The notes below the pieces were generated by a model that did no database searches, was not told the DNA's origin, and saw nothing but the letters and a program-made list of their open reading frames with translations. This document shows, one piece after another, positions 34,993 to 44,529 of a DNA stretch of 64,000 bases (position 1 is the stretch's first letter; each line of letters starts with the position of its first letter). The stretch is from WTGA01 sp965214055. Lineage in GTDB: Bacteria > Pseudomonadota > Gammaproteobacteria > Arenicellales > Poriferihabitantaceae. A program made the translations under genes and the position numbers. The stretch is taken from the NCBI GenBank assembly GCA_965214055.1, contig OZ243931.1, positions 2,852,001-2,916,000 on the forward strand, given 5' to 3'.

Positions 34993-35189
34993 GTCTGGTT
35001 CCTCGTATCGTTAATTTACCCGCTCAGGGCAACCGGATTCTCCGGCCTGGGTTTCACCGTTTCCAGGTGCTCACATGCATGTGGCGGCTCCCATGCAATC
35101 ACTGCATGACACCGGGGCGTTGCCGCACAGCCGTGGTATCTCTGACCAATACACCATTCCCGCATTATCTCAACAATTGCCCGAACAGT

Positions 35190-37100
35190 CTACTCACTGT
35201 TGCCGGCGGTCAACCACGCACTGACGAATTCCCCAATGGACATCGTGCCGAGATTTTCTCCACCTTGCGCTCGAACAGAGATGGTGTTGGTTTCGACTTC
35301 CCGGTCACCAACGATGAGTAAGTAGGGGATGCGCTGCAATGTGTGCTCGCGGATTTTAAAGCCGATCTTTTCGTTTCTCAAGTCGCATTCCACCCGGTAT
35401 CCCTGTTTTTCCAATGTTTTTTGGACCCTGCGGGCGTATTGCTGCTGCTTGTCCGTAATATTCATGACCACGGTCTGAACGGGAGACAGCCACACCGGAA
35501 ATTTTCCGTCCCAGTTTTCGATGAGTATTCCAATAAAACGCTCCATGGAGCCAAGCAGTGCACGATGCAGCATCACCGGGGTTTTCCGGGAGCCATCTTT
35601 GGCAATATAGGAGGCATCCAGCCTTCCCGGCATGGAAAAATCCACCTGCATGGTGCCACACTGCCAGATGCGCCCGATCTCATCTTTCAGGGAAAATTCG
35701 ATTTTGGGTCCATAGAAAGCCCCCTCTCCCGGCAATTCCTCCCAAGGCAACCCCTTGTGGTCCAGCGCCCGGGCCAGGGCCGCTTCGGATTTCTCCCAGC
35801 TTTCATCGGTGCCCACCCGATTCTCCGGCCGTGTGGCAAGACGGTACAGGATATCGGTGAACCCGAGCCGGGAATAAACATGGTGGAGAAAATCGATAAA
35901 GTCCGACACTTCATCCTGGATCTGGTCTTCGGTACAGAAGATATGCCCATCGTCCTGCACGAAACCGCGAACCCGCATCAGTCCATGCAGCGCACCGGAG
36001 AGCTCGTTCCGGTGGCAGGACCCGAACTCCGAATACCGCAGAGGCAGGTCCCGATAACTTTTCAACCCCTGGTTGAACACCTGGACATGACACGGACAAT
36101 TCATGGGTTTGAGGGCAAAGTCCCGTCCTTCGGACTGTACTGAAAACATGTCCTCCCCAAATTTGTCAGCGTGACCGGATTTTTTCCACAAGGTGAAATC
36201 CACCACTTCCGGCGTATTGATTTCCCGGTACCCTCTTTTTTGCTGTTCGATACGCATATACTGCTGCAAAATCTGGTACAGCGTCCATCCCCGGGGATGC
36301 CAGAAAACCATTCCAGGGGCCTCTTCCTGCATATGGAACAGGTCCAACTGCCTACCGAGTTTTCGATGATCCCGCTTTTCCGCCTCTTCGAGTTGCCTCA
36401 GGTAGGCCTTCAGCGCCTTGGCATCCCCCCAGGCAGTGCCATAAATTCTCTGCAGCATCTCATTGCGGGAATCCCCCCGCCAGTACGCACCGGCCACCTT
36501 CATCAACTTGAACGCCTTGAGATGGCGGGTACTGGGCACATGGGGGCCCCGACACAGGTCAACAAAGTCATCCTGACCATACAGGGAGATTGGTTCACCG
36601 TCGGGGATGCTGCGGATGATGTCCGCCTTGTACTGCTCTCCTTCCCTGCGAAAATAGTCCACCGCTTCGTCACGGTCCATCACCGACCGCTCCACCGCAT
36701 GATCCGCCCGGGCCAACGCCAGCATGCGTTCTTCAATCCTTTTAAGGTCGGTTTCGGAAAAACCGTCCGGGTAGGAAAAATCGTAGTAAAAACCGTTTTC
36801 AATGACCGGCCCGATGGTGACCTGGGCGCCGGGAAAAAGCTGCTTGACTGCCTGGGCCAGCAGGTGCGCTGTAGAGTGCCGGATAATTTCCAACCCTTCT
36901 TCACTTCCCGCGGTCACAATCTCCAACGTACAGTCGTTGGACAACCGGGTGCTGGCATCCACCATCCGGCCATCGACTTTTCCCGCAATGGCCGCTTTCC
37001 CGAGACCTGGGCCAATGTCATGGGCGACCTTCGCAACAGTGACTGGATGATCATAGGCACGGATGGATCCGTCAGGCAGGGCAATCTGCAACATGGGCAA
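35190..37100 (-). CDS. thrS: Threonyl-tRNA synthetase
   Basis: This 636-residue class II enzyme has an N-terminal TGS domain (LQIALPDGSIRAYDHPVTVAKVAHDIG). The editing domain follows with the HSTAHLLAQAVKQLFP zinc-like motif. The catalytic core has RYSEFGSCHRNELSGALHGLMRVRGFVQDDGHIFC, and the C-terminal anticodon domain contains VWLSPVQTVVMNITDKQQQYA. It charges tRNA-Thr and hydrolyses Ser-tRNA-Thr. It is the first gene of the translation cluster. Nearly 200 bases separate it from infC, more than in E. coli, leaving room for an internal promoter. Confidence 0.97.
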   Translation of the reverse strand: MPMLQIALPDGSIRAYDHPVTVAKVAHDIGPGLGKAAIAGKVDGRMVDASTRLSNDCTLEIVTAGSEEGLEIIRHSTAHLLAQAVKQLFPGAQVTIGPVIENGFYYDFSYPDGFSETDLKRIEERMLALARADHAVERSVMDRDEAVDYFRREGEQYKADIIRSIPDGEPISLYGQDDFVDLCRGPHVPSTRHLKAFKLMKVAGAYWRGDSRNEMLQRIYGTAWGDAKALKAYLRQLEEAEKRDHRKLGRQLDLFHMQEEAPGMVFWHPRGWTLYQILQQYMRIEQQKRGYREINTPEVVDFTLWKKSGHADKFGEDMFSVQSEGRDFALKPMNCPCHVQVFNQGLKSYRDLPLRYSEFGSCHRNELSGALHGLMRVRGFVQDDGHIFCTEDQIQDEVSDFIDFLHHVYSRLGFTDILYRLATRPENRVGTDESWEKSEAALARALDHKGLPWEELPGEGAFYGPKIEFSLKDEIGRIWQCGTMQVDFSMPGRLDASYIAKDGSRKTPVMLHRALLGSMERFIGILIENWDGKFPVWLSPVQTVVMNITDKQQQYARRVQKTLEKQGYRVECDLRNEKIGFKIREHTLQRIPYLLIVGDREVETNTISVRAQGGENLGTMSIGEFVSAWLTAGNSE

Positions 37101-37230
37101 TCGACTATTGGGCAGTTTCAGTGGCGCTCCCTACAACAGAGCGCGTGGTTTCTGGAATCAAACGAAAAATCCCTGAATCTTTATATTCCGAACATCAGCG
37201 ACCAGACTGGCCGGATTATTTTATGGTTTC

Positions 37231-37307
37231 TGGTAGGCGCGATTGGATTCGAACCAACGACCCCCACCATGTCAAGGTGGTGCTCTAACCAACTGAGCTA
37301 CGCGCCT
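37231..37307 (-). tRNA. tRNA-Val(GAC)
   Basis: The minus strand gives a full cloverleaf. The acceptor stem is AGGCGCG / CGCGCCT, and the D-arm is GCTCAGTTGGTTAGAGC. The anticodon stem CCACC / GGTGG has loop TTGACAT (anticodon GAC), and the T-arm contains GGTTCGAATCC. CCA is encoded at 37231-37233. It lies 130 bases upstream of thrS on the same strand. Confidence 0.95.
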
Positions 37308-37710
37308 ATTGAGGCGCGAGAGTTTACACACTGTGTGTTCCGAATACAATCCATTGTTGTGATTCTGCGGACCAATCCTGCAGTAGGTACCGGGGATATC
37401 TCGGTATTGGCAGGCAAGCAGGTTGCGGGGCAGTTGACCGGACCCATCGTGGTATCGGTGTTCAGCGCCAGCCGAGTGTGCGGTCGAGCCAGTACATCCC
37501 GAATCCGTTCTCGTCCACAGGGCACCCCCCAGGATCGGGACAGACCCTGGTTCCCCCGGGAAGAAATCAGGTCACTACTATCTCGCCGCCATGGACCAGT
37601 CAATATCCGTATTCAGCCGATCCAGTCCATCCGCTTCCGGTTCCAGGTCTCCCTCCCCGATTCCCGGAGTTCCCCGAAACTCCAGGGTCTCTGTGGCCTG
37701 GAGTCACGCA
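37308..37710. other. Intergenic region between tRNA-Val and hipA, no gene seen
   Basis: About 400 bases hold no frame with recognisable content on either strand, although long stop-free stretches exist. It contains the promoter of tRNA-Val and the 3' flank of hipA. No repeat of the tRNA end, and hence no attachment-site duplication, was noticed. Confidence 0.35.
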
Positions 37711-39000
37711 CTATTCGGTCGTGGTCGAATAGGGGTTAAGGAACTGTCTCCCCCAAAGAAGCGATCGGTCCACTTCACTCAGGTCGGCTTCATCGCAAAC
37801 CACTTTCCAATTTTGTTCAATGGTCTCGATCAGGCGGTTAAATACAGCGTGAGCATCCTCCTCAGAGAGGAAAAAATGCCTGGCTGTCTGAAGGCACAGT
37901 TTTAGTTGGCTGAGATTATGATTGCCGGTTATCAACATGCCCTGTGATGCCTCATTCCCGGTGCGGCCTTGCGGGCAAATGTCATAGGCTGGTGTCAGGG
38001 TTAGTTCGTTCCCGTTCCAAAATGCAGCGTGATTGCGGGCATGGTCGTCGGTGTTGCCACAAAGAATATTGAACACCAGCCGAGAGAACAGCTCTTTCAG
38101 AGTGTCCCTGGGATCAGAAAAACGGAAGCGAATGATTTCAGCGAGTTTTTCATAGCTGGCGTACCGAGCCATCATGTCATCAAGACCGAGTATCGTCAGT
38201 GCCGACACCATCGCTTTGCGTGACCATTGCCGGTTCTTTGGCAAACGATCAAAGCGCTCAATCAGGAGCACGTCTTTGTTGGCCGCCTTGGCCAATTTCA
38301 CGGGGGCTACATGGAGTCCTGCCATCGCAGCCAATCGCATTGCAATGAACTCTGCCTTCACAACACTGTAGAGATCTGTACTGGATGAAAACTTAGCGAC
38401 ATACTTTTTGCCATGATCTTCGATCAAGGCTTTCGGTCGCGCACCGCCAATCGAGGTGCCATGGAACAATGCCTGATCGAGTTCCGATGTGAGGGGAACG
38501 CCTTTTTCAACCCGGTCGACGGATTCAATCAGCACTTCCAGGCGGACATTATTCGCAACACGCGGCACATACTCGGTCGGCGAACGCTGAAAATCCAGTG
38601 CCCCGACCCGATCTGATCCGGATTCCAGCAGGTAGGTCAGTTCGTCCAGCTCAGCAGTATCCGTGCCAACACCCTTAAGGCCGAGTTTCCTGTTGATAAT
38701 CACACGCCGTCCCCACACATCGGGAGCAGCATCGCGGATACAGCCGGGCCTAGCCAGCCCTGTGGGCAGGGGCAACGCTCCCGCCTCCAATGGCAATTCG
38801 GGCTCATAGATGGACATGACAGACTGGTCGTCGTTGATCCGTTCCAGATAACTCCTGCCATAGTTGAACAAGACCGTGCCGCGTCCATGAGAAAAGTCAG
38901 CTTCCAGCCGTCCGGCGACAATGGGCTGGGTTTCGTCCGGTAGCCACACCCAGACAAACGCTTCTTTCTCTGGATCTTTTCCAATAGAGTCAGAAGTCAT
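37711..39000 (-). CDS. hipA: HipA-family serine/threonine kinase toxin
   Basis: This 429-residue protein has the HipA N-terminal subdomain (about residues 15-130, with LPLPTGLARPGCIRDAAPDVWGRRVI). The kinase part has a glycine loop TSIGGARPKAL (about 182-192), the ATP-anchoring KYVAKFSS lysine, a catalytic NTDDHARNHAAF (about 316-327) and the metal-binding YDICP. HipA of E. coli phosphorylates glutamyl-tRNA synthetase and induces dormancy. Key residues are intact, so activity is plausible. It overlaps the upstream HipB-like gene by 11 bases. The target in this organism is not known. Confidence 0.88.
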   Translation of the reverse strand: MTSDSIGKDPEKEAFVWVWLPDETQPIVAGRLEADFSHGRGTVLFNYGRSYLERINDDQSVMSIYEPELPLEAGALPLPTGLARPGCIRDAAPDVWGRRVIINRKLGLKGVGTDTAELDELTYLLESGSDRVGALDFQRSPTEYVPRVANNVRLEVLIESVDRVEKGVPLTSELDQALFHGTSIGGARPKALIEDHGKKYVAKFSSSTDLYSVVKAEFIAMRLAAMAGLHVAPVKLAKAANKDVLLIERFDRLPKNRQWSRKAMVSALTILGLDDMMARYASYEKLAEIIRFRFSDPRDTLKELFSRLVFNILCGNTDDHARNHAAFWNGNELTLTPAYDICPQGRTGNEASQGMLITGNHNLSQLKLCLQTARHFFLSEEDAHAVFNRLIETIEQNWKVVCDEADLSEVDRSLLWGRQFLNPYSTTTE

Positions 39001-39322
39001 CGCGCACCGTCTTTTTCGTCGCTTTTATGCGTTGTGGCAACAGTGCGATTTGATCCCGCGTATGCTCGATATGCTTTGAAAGCGGCATGCTGTCAGGCTC
39101 AAACAGTTTTACGCCAGCGAGGGTTGCAACCTCAAAGACCAGGCCAACGGCGCAGCCCATTTTTCCGTTTTCAATTTTTTGCAGCGTGCTCCGGGAAATG
39201 CCCGCACGTTCCGCCAGATTTTTTTCAGACCACCGGCGTTGCTTGCGCCCCAGCTTGATCTGTTTCCCCATGAGCACAGCGGCCTCCTGGGCGTATTGGG
39301 TATAGGTTCGTTGCTTTGCCAT
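38990..39322 (-). CDS. hipB: HipB-like XRE antitoxin
   Basis: This 110-residue protein carries an XRE helix-turn-helix (LMGKQIKLGRKQRRWSEKNLAERAGISRSTLQKIENGKMGCAVGLVFEVATLAGV). It precedes and overlaps hipA, the standard layout of hipBA modules. HipB neutralises HipA and represses the operon by binding inverted operators. The ATG at 39322 is chosen because it directly precedes the conserved part; ATG 39325 is equivalent. The C-terminal tail (LLPQRIKATKKTVRDDF) is basic and may contact the toxin. Confidence 0.82.
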   Translation of the reverse strand: MAKQRTYTQYAQEAAVLMGKQIKLGRKQRRWSEKNLAERAGISRSTLQKIENGKMGCAVGLVFEVATLAGVKLFEPDSMPLSKHIEHTRDQIALLPQRIKATKKTVRDDF

Positions 39323-40812
39323 CATTGACACTGAACACAAAAAGACTGGATGAATGGTCATCAGGACATATAATGGCCAATATTATAATCATATATAGCA
39401 GTAATATCCGCAGCAATCAAGGAAGAAATGCCTGCTTAAATAAGCATTAAGCTATCTTAAGCCTATTATTATGAGCAAATTATACTGAACCAGCGTGTTC
39501 ACTCTATTTCCGATTTCTTCCAGCGTCGAAATCTCTTTTGGCGATTCACAGAGCACGACCGGGTCCAAAATGAATTCCCGGTCCTGTACGACGCGTTACT
39601 TCCCGCGGTCACAGGGAGATTGCACAGGGATTTCGCTGAACCCTGCGCTTGCCATCGCGGTGATTGAACATTCACCGTACAGAGAGTTTTGGCCCACCCG
39701 CCACTTTATCCATGTGTGCCAGCGCCGTGTACTCATGGGAAAATCGTCAAGGGACAGTGATACGGTTACGTCTGATGGCTGCTCCCATGGCTGATTTTCC
39801 GAGAGGCCATCGATCACCCATTGGCGGTTTCGGGGAAGCGTACGCGTTGCCCCGAAGACATACGGGAGACACTTGCAAATGAAAAAACTTCTTCGGTTAA
39901 TTCAAGCCAATACACCCGGTCTGGGAAGCGGGGGGGAGTAAAAGGGGGCATCTTAGAATTGCGTTGGCACACGTCCTTGCACGTCCTTGATTGTCTTGTG
40001 TTCCCCTCACAAGCTTGCTATAGTCGAGCAGTCGACCGGAACAGTCGTCTGGTGCTGAATCGACCACTACAGGCAGGTGCATAATCGGCAGTCAGGTTTT
40101 CCGGGGGAAATGGGTTTTCTGTATTCAAATCACTGAATATCAAGTTTGGAATCTTGCCTGTCTGTGAGAGCCCATTCGATAAAATGAGACAAAATGAATA
40201 GTTTGACTGTGGCCGCAAATGGTGGTCACATATCGTATGGAATGCCCATACGGGGCCTGTAAAAGGGTCAAAGGACATGGCACACCGGAACCGGGGCGGG
40301 TTTGAACCTGCATTCCAGGTACATCAGGAAGTTGCCGTGAAACGATAGAAGACAATCGCTGTCGGTCGGCTTCGCACATTGTGGGAAACCGAACCACGAG
40401 GGACGATGCCTGATGTTTGAAAATCATCCTGCCAGGTTTCCCTGGATCAGGTGGCATTGGGCACGAAACAAGAATTGGAGAAGCGAAACCGGATGACGGA
40501 AACACCTGGAAAAGCGGCTGTGGACAAAAACAGGCGCTGTATGGGGGTGAGGCCAATCCGGATTCCCAGGAATTTCAGTATTCCGCTCAGCACTGATGAG
40601 CGGAATCAGTATTGGTGTGGTTATTGATCATCAGAATCATGCAATTATATTTCATCAAGGCCTCCTCTCCCGCCCGCCCCATTCTTTTTTCTCTATTGGC
40701 TCACCGTTAAGCATTCCATGGTTTTTCATCATTTATCCCCCAACCGGGATAAATAAGAATGGCCTGATGGTTGCGGACGCAAGTTCGCCAATCGGGTTCA
40801 GGGAGGTAACAA
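39323..40812. other. Long largely non-coding region: hipBA promoter, unassigned DNA, rne leader
   Basis: Nearly 1.5 kb without a convincing gene. 39360-39480 is very AT-rich with TATAAT-like elements and short inverted repeats, suitable as the hipBA promoter and operator. The middle (about 39490-40450) has only short open frames; one plus-strand stretch around 39530-39650 (RRNLFWRFTEHDRVQNEF) reads somewhat protein-like and could be a decayed gene. The last 300 bases probably form a long 5' leader of rne, which in E. coli mediates autoregulation. Confidence 0.4.
40580..40606 (+). promoter_or_regulatory. Perfect stem-loop in the presumed rne leader
   Basis: ATTCCGCTCA pairs perfectly with TGAGCGGAAT around a 7-base loop (GCACTGA), and CAGTATT flanks both sides. 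It lies 207 bases before the rne start. No T-run follows, so an RNA regulatory or RNase E recognition hairpin fits better than a terminator. Confidence 0.45.
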
Positions 40813-43089
40813 ATGAAAAGAATGTTGTTCAATGCAACGCATGCAGAAGAATTTCGGGTAGCCCTGGTAGACGGGCAACGACTGATTGATCTGGATCTGG
40901 AATCTGCCGTCAGATCCGAAAAAAAAGGCAATATCTATAAGGGCAAGGTCACCAAGGTGGAGCCCAGCCTGGAAGCATGTTTTGTCGACTACGGCGCCAA
41001 GAAACAGGGATTCCTTCCCTTCAAGGAAATCTATCGCGATTATTTCCAAAACTATAATTCCAAGATCCCCATTTCCAATGTAAAAATCGATACCGTAATC
41101 CGGGAAGGTCAGGAAATGATCGTTCAGGTAGACAAGGACGAACGCGGGACCAAAGGGGCGGCATTGACCACTTTCATCAGTCTCGCAGGCCGGTTTCTGG
41201 TCTTCATGCCAAACAATCCCAAGGGGGGCGGCATCTCCCGGCGCATCGCCGGGGAAGACCGTGCGGAATTGCGCCAGTTGCTGGCGAACCTGGATGTGAA
41301 TTCACAACATTCACTCATCGCACGAACCGAAGGAATCGGCCGGACCCAGGATGAACTCCAGTGGGACCTGAATTTTCTCATGAAAACCTGGGAAGTCATC
41401 GAGCAGGAATCCGCGAAGCTCAAGGCTTCTTTCCTGATTTACCAGGAAAGCAACTTGATCGTCCGGGCCATCCGCGACTATCTTTCCGCCGATGTCTCGG
41501 AAATTATCGTTGATGACCCCGAAGTCTATGAACGTGCCCAGCGTTTTATCAATCAGGTCATGCCACACAATGCCAGGAAGCTGAAACTGTACCAGGACAG
41601 CATCCCGCTGTTCTCACGTTATCAAATTGAAAGCCAGATCAGTGCGGCCTACTTGCGGGAAGTACGGCTCCGGTCCGGAGGTTCGATCACCATTGACTAC
41701 ACGGAAGCCCTGATTTCCATCGACGTGAACTCCGGCCGTGCCACCAAAGGCGCGGATATTGAGGAGACCGCTTTGCACACCAACCTGGAGGCCGTCGAGG
41801 AAGTCGCCAGGCAATTGAGAATCCGGGACCTGGGAGGCCTGGTCGTCATTGACCTCATAGACATGTCGGCCCACAAGAACCAGCAAGCGGTCCAATCCAG
41901 ATTCAAAGCCGCGCTGCGTGCAGACCGGGCACGTGTTCAGGTCGGCCAGATTTCCCGTTTTGGACTGCTGGAGATGTCCCGGCAACGATTGCGGTCTTCC
42001 ATCAGTGAAGTCAATTACCGGCAATGCCCTCGATGCGAGGGGATGGGCAACATCCGCAGCGTGATTTCATCTTCGTTGAACCTGTTGCGGCTGATCGAAG
42101 AGGACGCATTGAAAGAAAATACGGAAGCGGTCCAGGTCACGTTGCCACTGGACATGGCTACCTACCTGCTGAATGAAAAGCGCTACGAACTCAATCAGCT
42201 CGAAACACGCCTGGCATCCAGAATTATCATTATACCCACCGATGAACTGGACAGCCCGCATTTTGAAATCAAGCGATTGTCCAGCAATGAACTGGATACA
42301 CTCACCGGTGTTTCCAGTTTTGAACAGAAAGTGGACATTGAAACCCGTCAGGCCAGCGTGACGGCAAGCCTGAAGATGAAACAGCCGGAAAAGCCCAGTG
42401 TTCAGTTGGACCAGATCGGTCACGAAGCGCCACCAGCCCGTATGCAGGCGGAAACCACGGAAAAGCCCCCGGAACATCCTGGGTTGATCAAGCGGCTGAC
42501 CTCCGCGTTGTTTGGGTCCCAGTCCAAAGAAGACGCGGTGGCGAAGAACGACAAGTCGGACACTCCGGAAAAACCGAAACGAAAAACCCAGCAAAAGGGT
42601 TCGGACAGTGCGGACCGGCCGGCGCGCCAGCCAAACCGAAGCAAAGGAAAAAAAACCACGGCGAAAAAACGGGGACCCGGCAGAGGGAGCGCTCAAGGCC
42701 CCCACAAAAAAAAGTCGGCGAAGCCCGATGGGCGCACACCCAACCAAGGCAAAAAACAGCCGGCCAGACCCCGACCCCAACGGAAAAAAGCCCCGGCACG
42801 AAAACCCGGTACCAACCGCAATACGGCAGGGGTCAAACCGGCAAAATCCCCTGGAAAAGCCGCTGCCCGGGGCAAGGGAGGGTATCTCGGCCCCACTGAA
42901 ACCAATGACCTGATTCACCAGCAGCAAAGCCCCCGGCCCGCAAAGCCTCCGCCTCCGCCCAAGCATCAGAAGAACCGGAATAACAACCAGAAAGGGTTCG
43001 GCTCATCGGTCAACTCCATGGGAGGGGTCGCCGCAACTCCTGAAATTCCCAGAGATTTGCCGGACGACATCGGCAACCGGAAAAACTAG
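40813..43089 (+). CDS. rne: Ribonuclease E
   Basis: This 758-residue endonuclease initiates mRNA decay and processes rRNA and tRNA precursors. The N-terminal catalytic part is complete: an S1 domain (GNIYKGKVTKVEPSLEACFVDYG), a DNase-I-like domain with the metal Asp residues in ISIDVNSGRATKG and VVIDLIDMSAHKNQ, and the Zn-link CPRC. After about residue 520 comes a Lys/Arg/Pro/Gly-rich tail without recognisable partner sites, shorter than in E. coli (1061 residues). It may bind RNA and scaffold a reduced degradosome. A strong GGAGG precedes ATG 40813. It is monocistronic and converges with rlmD. Confidence 0.95.
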   Translation: MKRMLFNATHAEEFRVALVDGQRLIDLDLESAVRSEKKGNIYKGKVTKVEPSLEACFVDYGAKKQGFLPFKEIYRDYFQNYNSKIPISNVKIDTVIREGQEMIVQVDKDERGTKGAALTTFISLAGRFLVFMPNNPKGGGISRRIAGEDRAELRQLLANLDVNSQHSLIARTEGIGRTQDELQWDLNFLMKTWEVIEQESAKLKASFLIYQESNLIVRAIRDYLSADVSEIIVDDPEVYERAQRFINQVMPHNARKLKLYQDSIPLFSRYQIESQISAAYLREVRLRSGGSITIDYTEALISIDVNSGRATKGADIEETALHTNLEAVEEVARQLRIRDLGGLVVIDLIDMSAHKNQQAVQSRFKAALRADRARVQVGQISRFGLLEMSRQRLRSSISEVNYRQCPRCEGMGNIRSVISSSLNLLRLIEEDALKENTEAVQVTLPLDMATYLLNEKRYELNQLETRLASRIIIIPTDELDSPHFEIKRLSSNELDTLTGVSSFEQKVDIETRQASVTASLKMKQPEKPSVQLDQIGHEAPPARMQAETTEKPPEHPGLIKRLTSALFGSQSKEDAVAKNDKSDTPEKPKRKTQQKGSDSADRPARQPNRSKGKKTTAKKRGPGRGSAQGPHKKKSAKPDGRTPNQGKKQPARPRPQRKKAPARKPGTNRNTAGVKPAKSPGKAAARGKGGYLGPTETNDLIHQQQSPRPAKPPPPPKHQKNRNNNQKGFGSSVNSMGGVAATPEIPRDLPDDIGNRKN

Positions 43090-43206
43090 GCGTCATTCCA
43101 AACCGGCCTTACCCCTGAAATTCGGGAAAATCCGGATTCCGGGGCGGCGGGCCTGGAATCCATGGCGGAACCGCCCAGGGCCTTTCCCCGGACACCCACC
43201 TGCTGA

Positions 43207-44523
43207 TCATTGCCGGTGAAAAACGGCCATGGATTCGATATGCGCCGTGTGGGGAAACATGTCAATGGTCCCGGCATGGGAAAATCGGTACCCGCTTGAA
43301 TGGACCAGGTGATGAGCATCCCGTGCAAGGGTCGCGGGGTTGCACGACACATACACAATGACTTCCGGCCGGAGTTCTGGAACCAGCCGGGTGACCACAT
43401 GAAACGCCCCGGACCGGGGCGGGTCCAGCAACAGCTTGTTGTAGGAGCGGCCCTCCCACAGCGAGGTCAGATCATCATGGAACAGGTCCAACTGCTGGAA
43501 TTGCACCTTGTCCAGACGGTTCAAGCGGGCATTGGATTTTCCCCGGGATACCAGAGCCGCCTCGCCTTCCACCCCCAGCACCCGGGGACCGGAACGCGCC
43601 ATCGCGAGTGTGAAATTTCCAAGGCCGCAGAACAGGTCCAGCACGGCATCCGATGCCACCGGGTCAAGGAATTCCATCGCCCGTTCCACCATCAACTGAT
43701 TGGCCTGATCATTGACCTGGATAAAATCGGTGGCATCAAACTCCAGTGTCACGGCATAGTGACCCAGCCGATAATGGGGGGTCGGCGGAGCCGCCGGCCA
43801 CAACGGGGAGATACTGTCCAGGCCTCCGGGCTGCAATGACAGGTTCACCTGGCGGGTCCTTGCGAAATCCTTCAGCATGGCCCGGTCGCCGGGGGTCAGG
43901 GGTTCAAGATGTCTCAATATCAGGTCCACCGTACTGTCTCCCGCGGACACCTCGATCTGGGGAATTCGATGGTTTCCGGACAAATTCGAAACCAGCGCCT
44001 GCAGTCCCGGGAGTAAAGCGGATATCCGGACATCCAGAGTACTGCAATGGGACAATGGAGTAATGAAATGACTGTCCCTTTCCCGGAATCCCACCAGTAT
44101 CCCCCCTTTTTTGGGGACATTGCGGATGCCTAGCCTGGCTTTGCGTCGATATTGCCAGTCCGCACCCTGAATGGGAGGCAATACCTCTTCCGCCTGCACC
44201 TGGCCGATTCGCAGCAAATTGTCCACAAGCACCTTCTCCTTGAACCGGCGCTGGGCATCCGCGCTCGCGTGCTGCAGCACGCAACCGCCACAGCGGCCGA
44301 AATATTCACACGGAGGGTCCACCCGATCCCGGGACGGCGCTACAATGGATTCAAGCCGTCCGGTCCATCTGCGCTTTCTTTTTTTTCCAGGCAAAAATCG
44401 GATGCGTTCTCCCGGCAGGACCCCGGGGACAAAATAGACCCGGTCCCCGGTTCTGACGATCCCCCACCCATCGTGGGACAGGTCCTCCACCCTGGCTTCA
44501 ACCGATTCCATGGTGACAGCCAT
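43207..44523 (-). CDS. rlmD: 23S rRNA (uracil-1939-C5)-methyltransferase RlmD (RumA)
   Basis: This 438-residue enzyme has an N-terminal TRAM domain, a [4Fe-4S] site with Cys72, Cys78, Cys81 (CEYFGRCGGC) and a later Cys in SHCSTLD, and an SAM-binding core (DAVLDLFCGLGNFTLAMA). The catalytic region is LLDPPRSGA and VSCNPATLARD, with the nucleophilic Cys. It methylates U1939 of 23S rRNA. It follows the exonuclease-like gene by 6 bases and is probably co-transcribed. The weak hairpin GGATTCC ... GGAATCC at 43131-43158 could serve both converging genes as a terminator. Confidence 0.94.
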   Translation of the reverse strand: MAVTMESVEARVEDLSHDGWGIVRTGDRVYFVPGVLPGERIRFLPGKKRKRRWTGRLESIVAPSRDRVDPPCEYFGRCGGCVLQHASADAQRRFKEKVLVDNLLRIGQVQAEEVLPPIQGADWQYRRKARLGIRNVPKKGGILVGFRERDSHFITPLSHCSTLDVRISALLPGLQALVSNLSGNHRIPQIEVSAGDSTVDLILRHLEPLTPGDRAMLKDFARTRQVNLSLQPGGLDSISPLWPAAPPTPHYRLGHYAVTLEFDATDFIQVNDQANQLMVERAMEFLDPVASDAVLDLFCGLGNFTLAMARSGPRVLGVEGEAALVSRGKSNARLNRLDKVQFQQLDLFHDDLTSLWEGRSYNKLLLDPPRSGAFHVVTRLVPELRPEVIVYVSCNPATLARDAHHLVHSSGYRFSHAGTIDMFPHTAHIESMAVFHRQ

Positions 44524-44529
44524 CCCGGC

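Noticed and set aside
37231..39361. Genomic island integrated at tRNA-Val carrying hipBA
   Set aside because: No integrase and no duplicated tRNA 3' end were seen, and hipBA lies on the 5' side of the tRNA, where tRNA-targeting islands do not insert.
42067..42966. 299-codon minus-strand frame
   Set aside because: It is antisense to the Lys/Arg-rich tail of RNase E, whose codon bias creates a long stop-free opposite frame.
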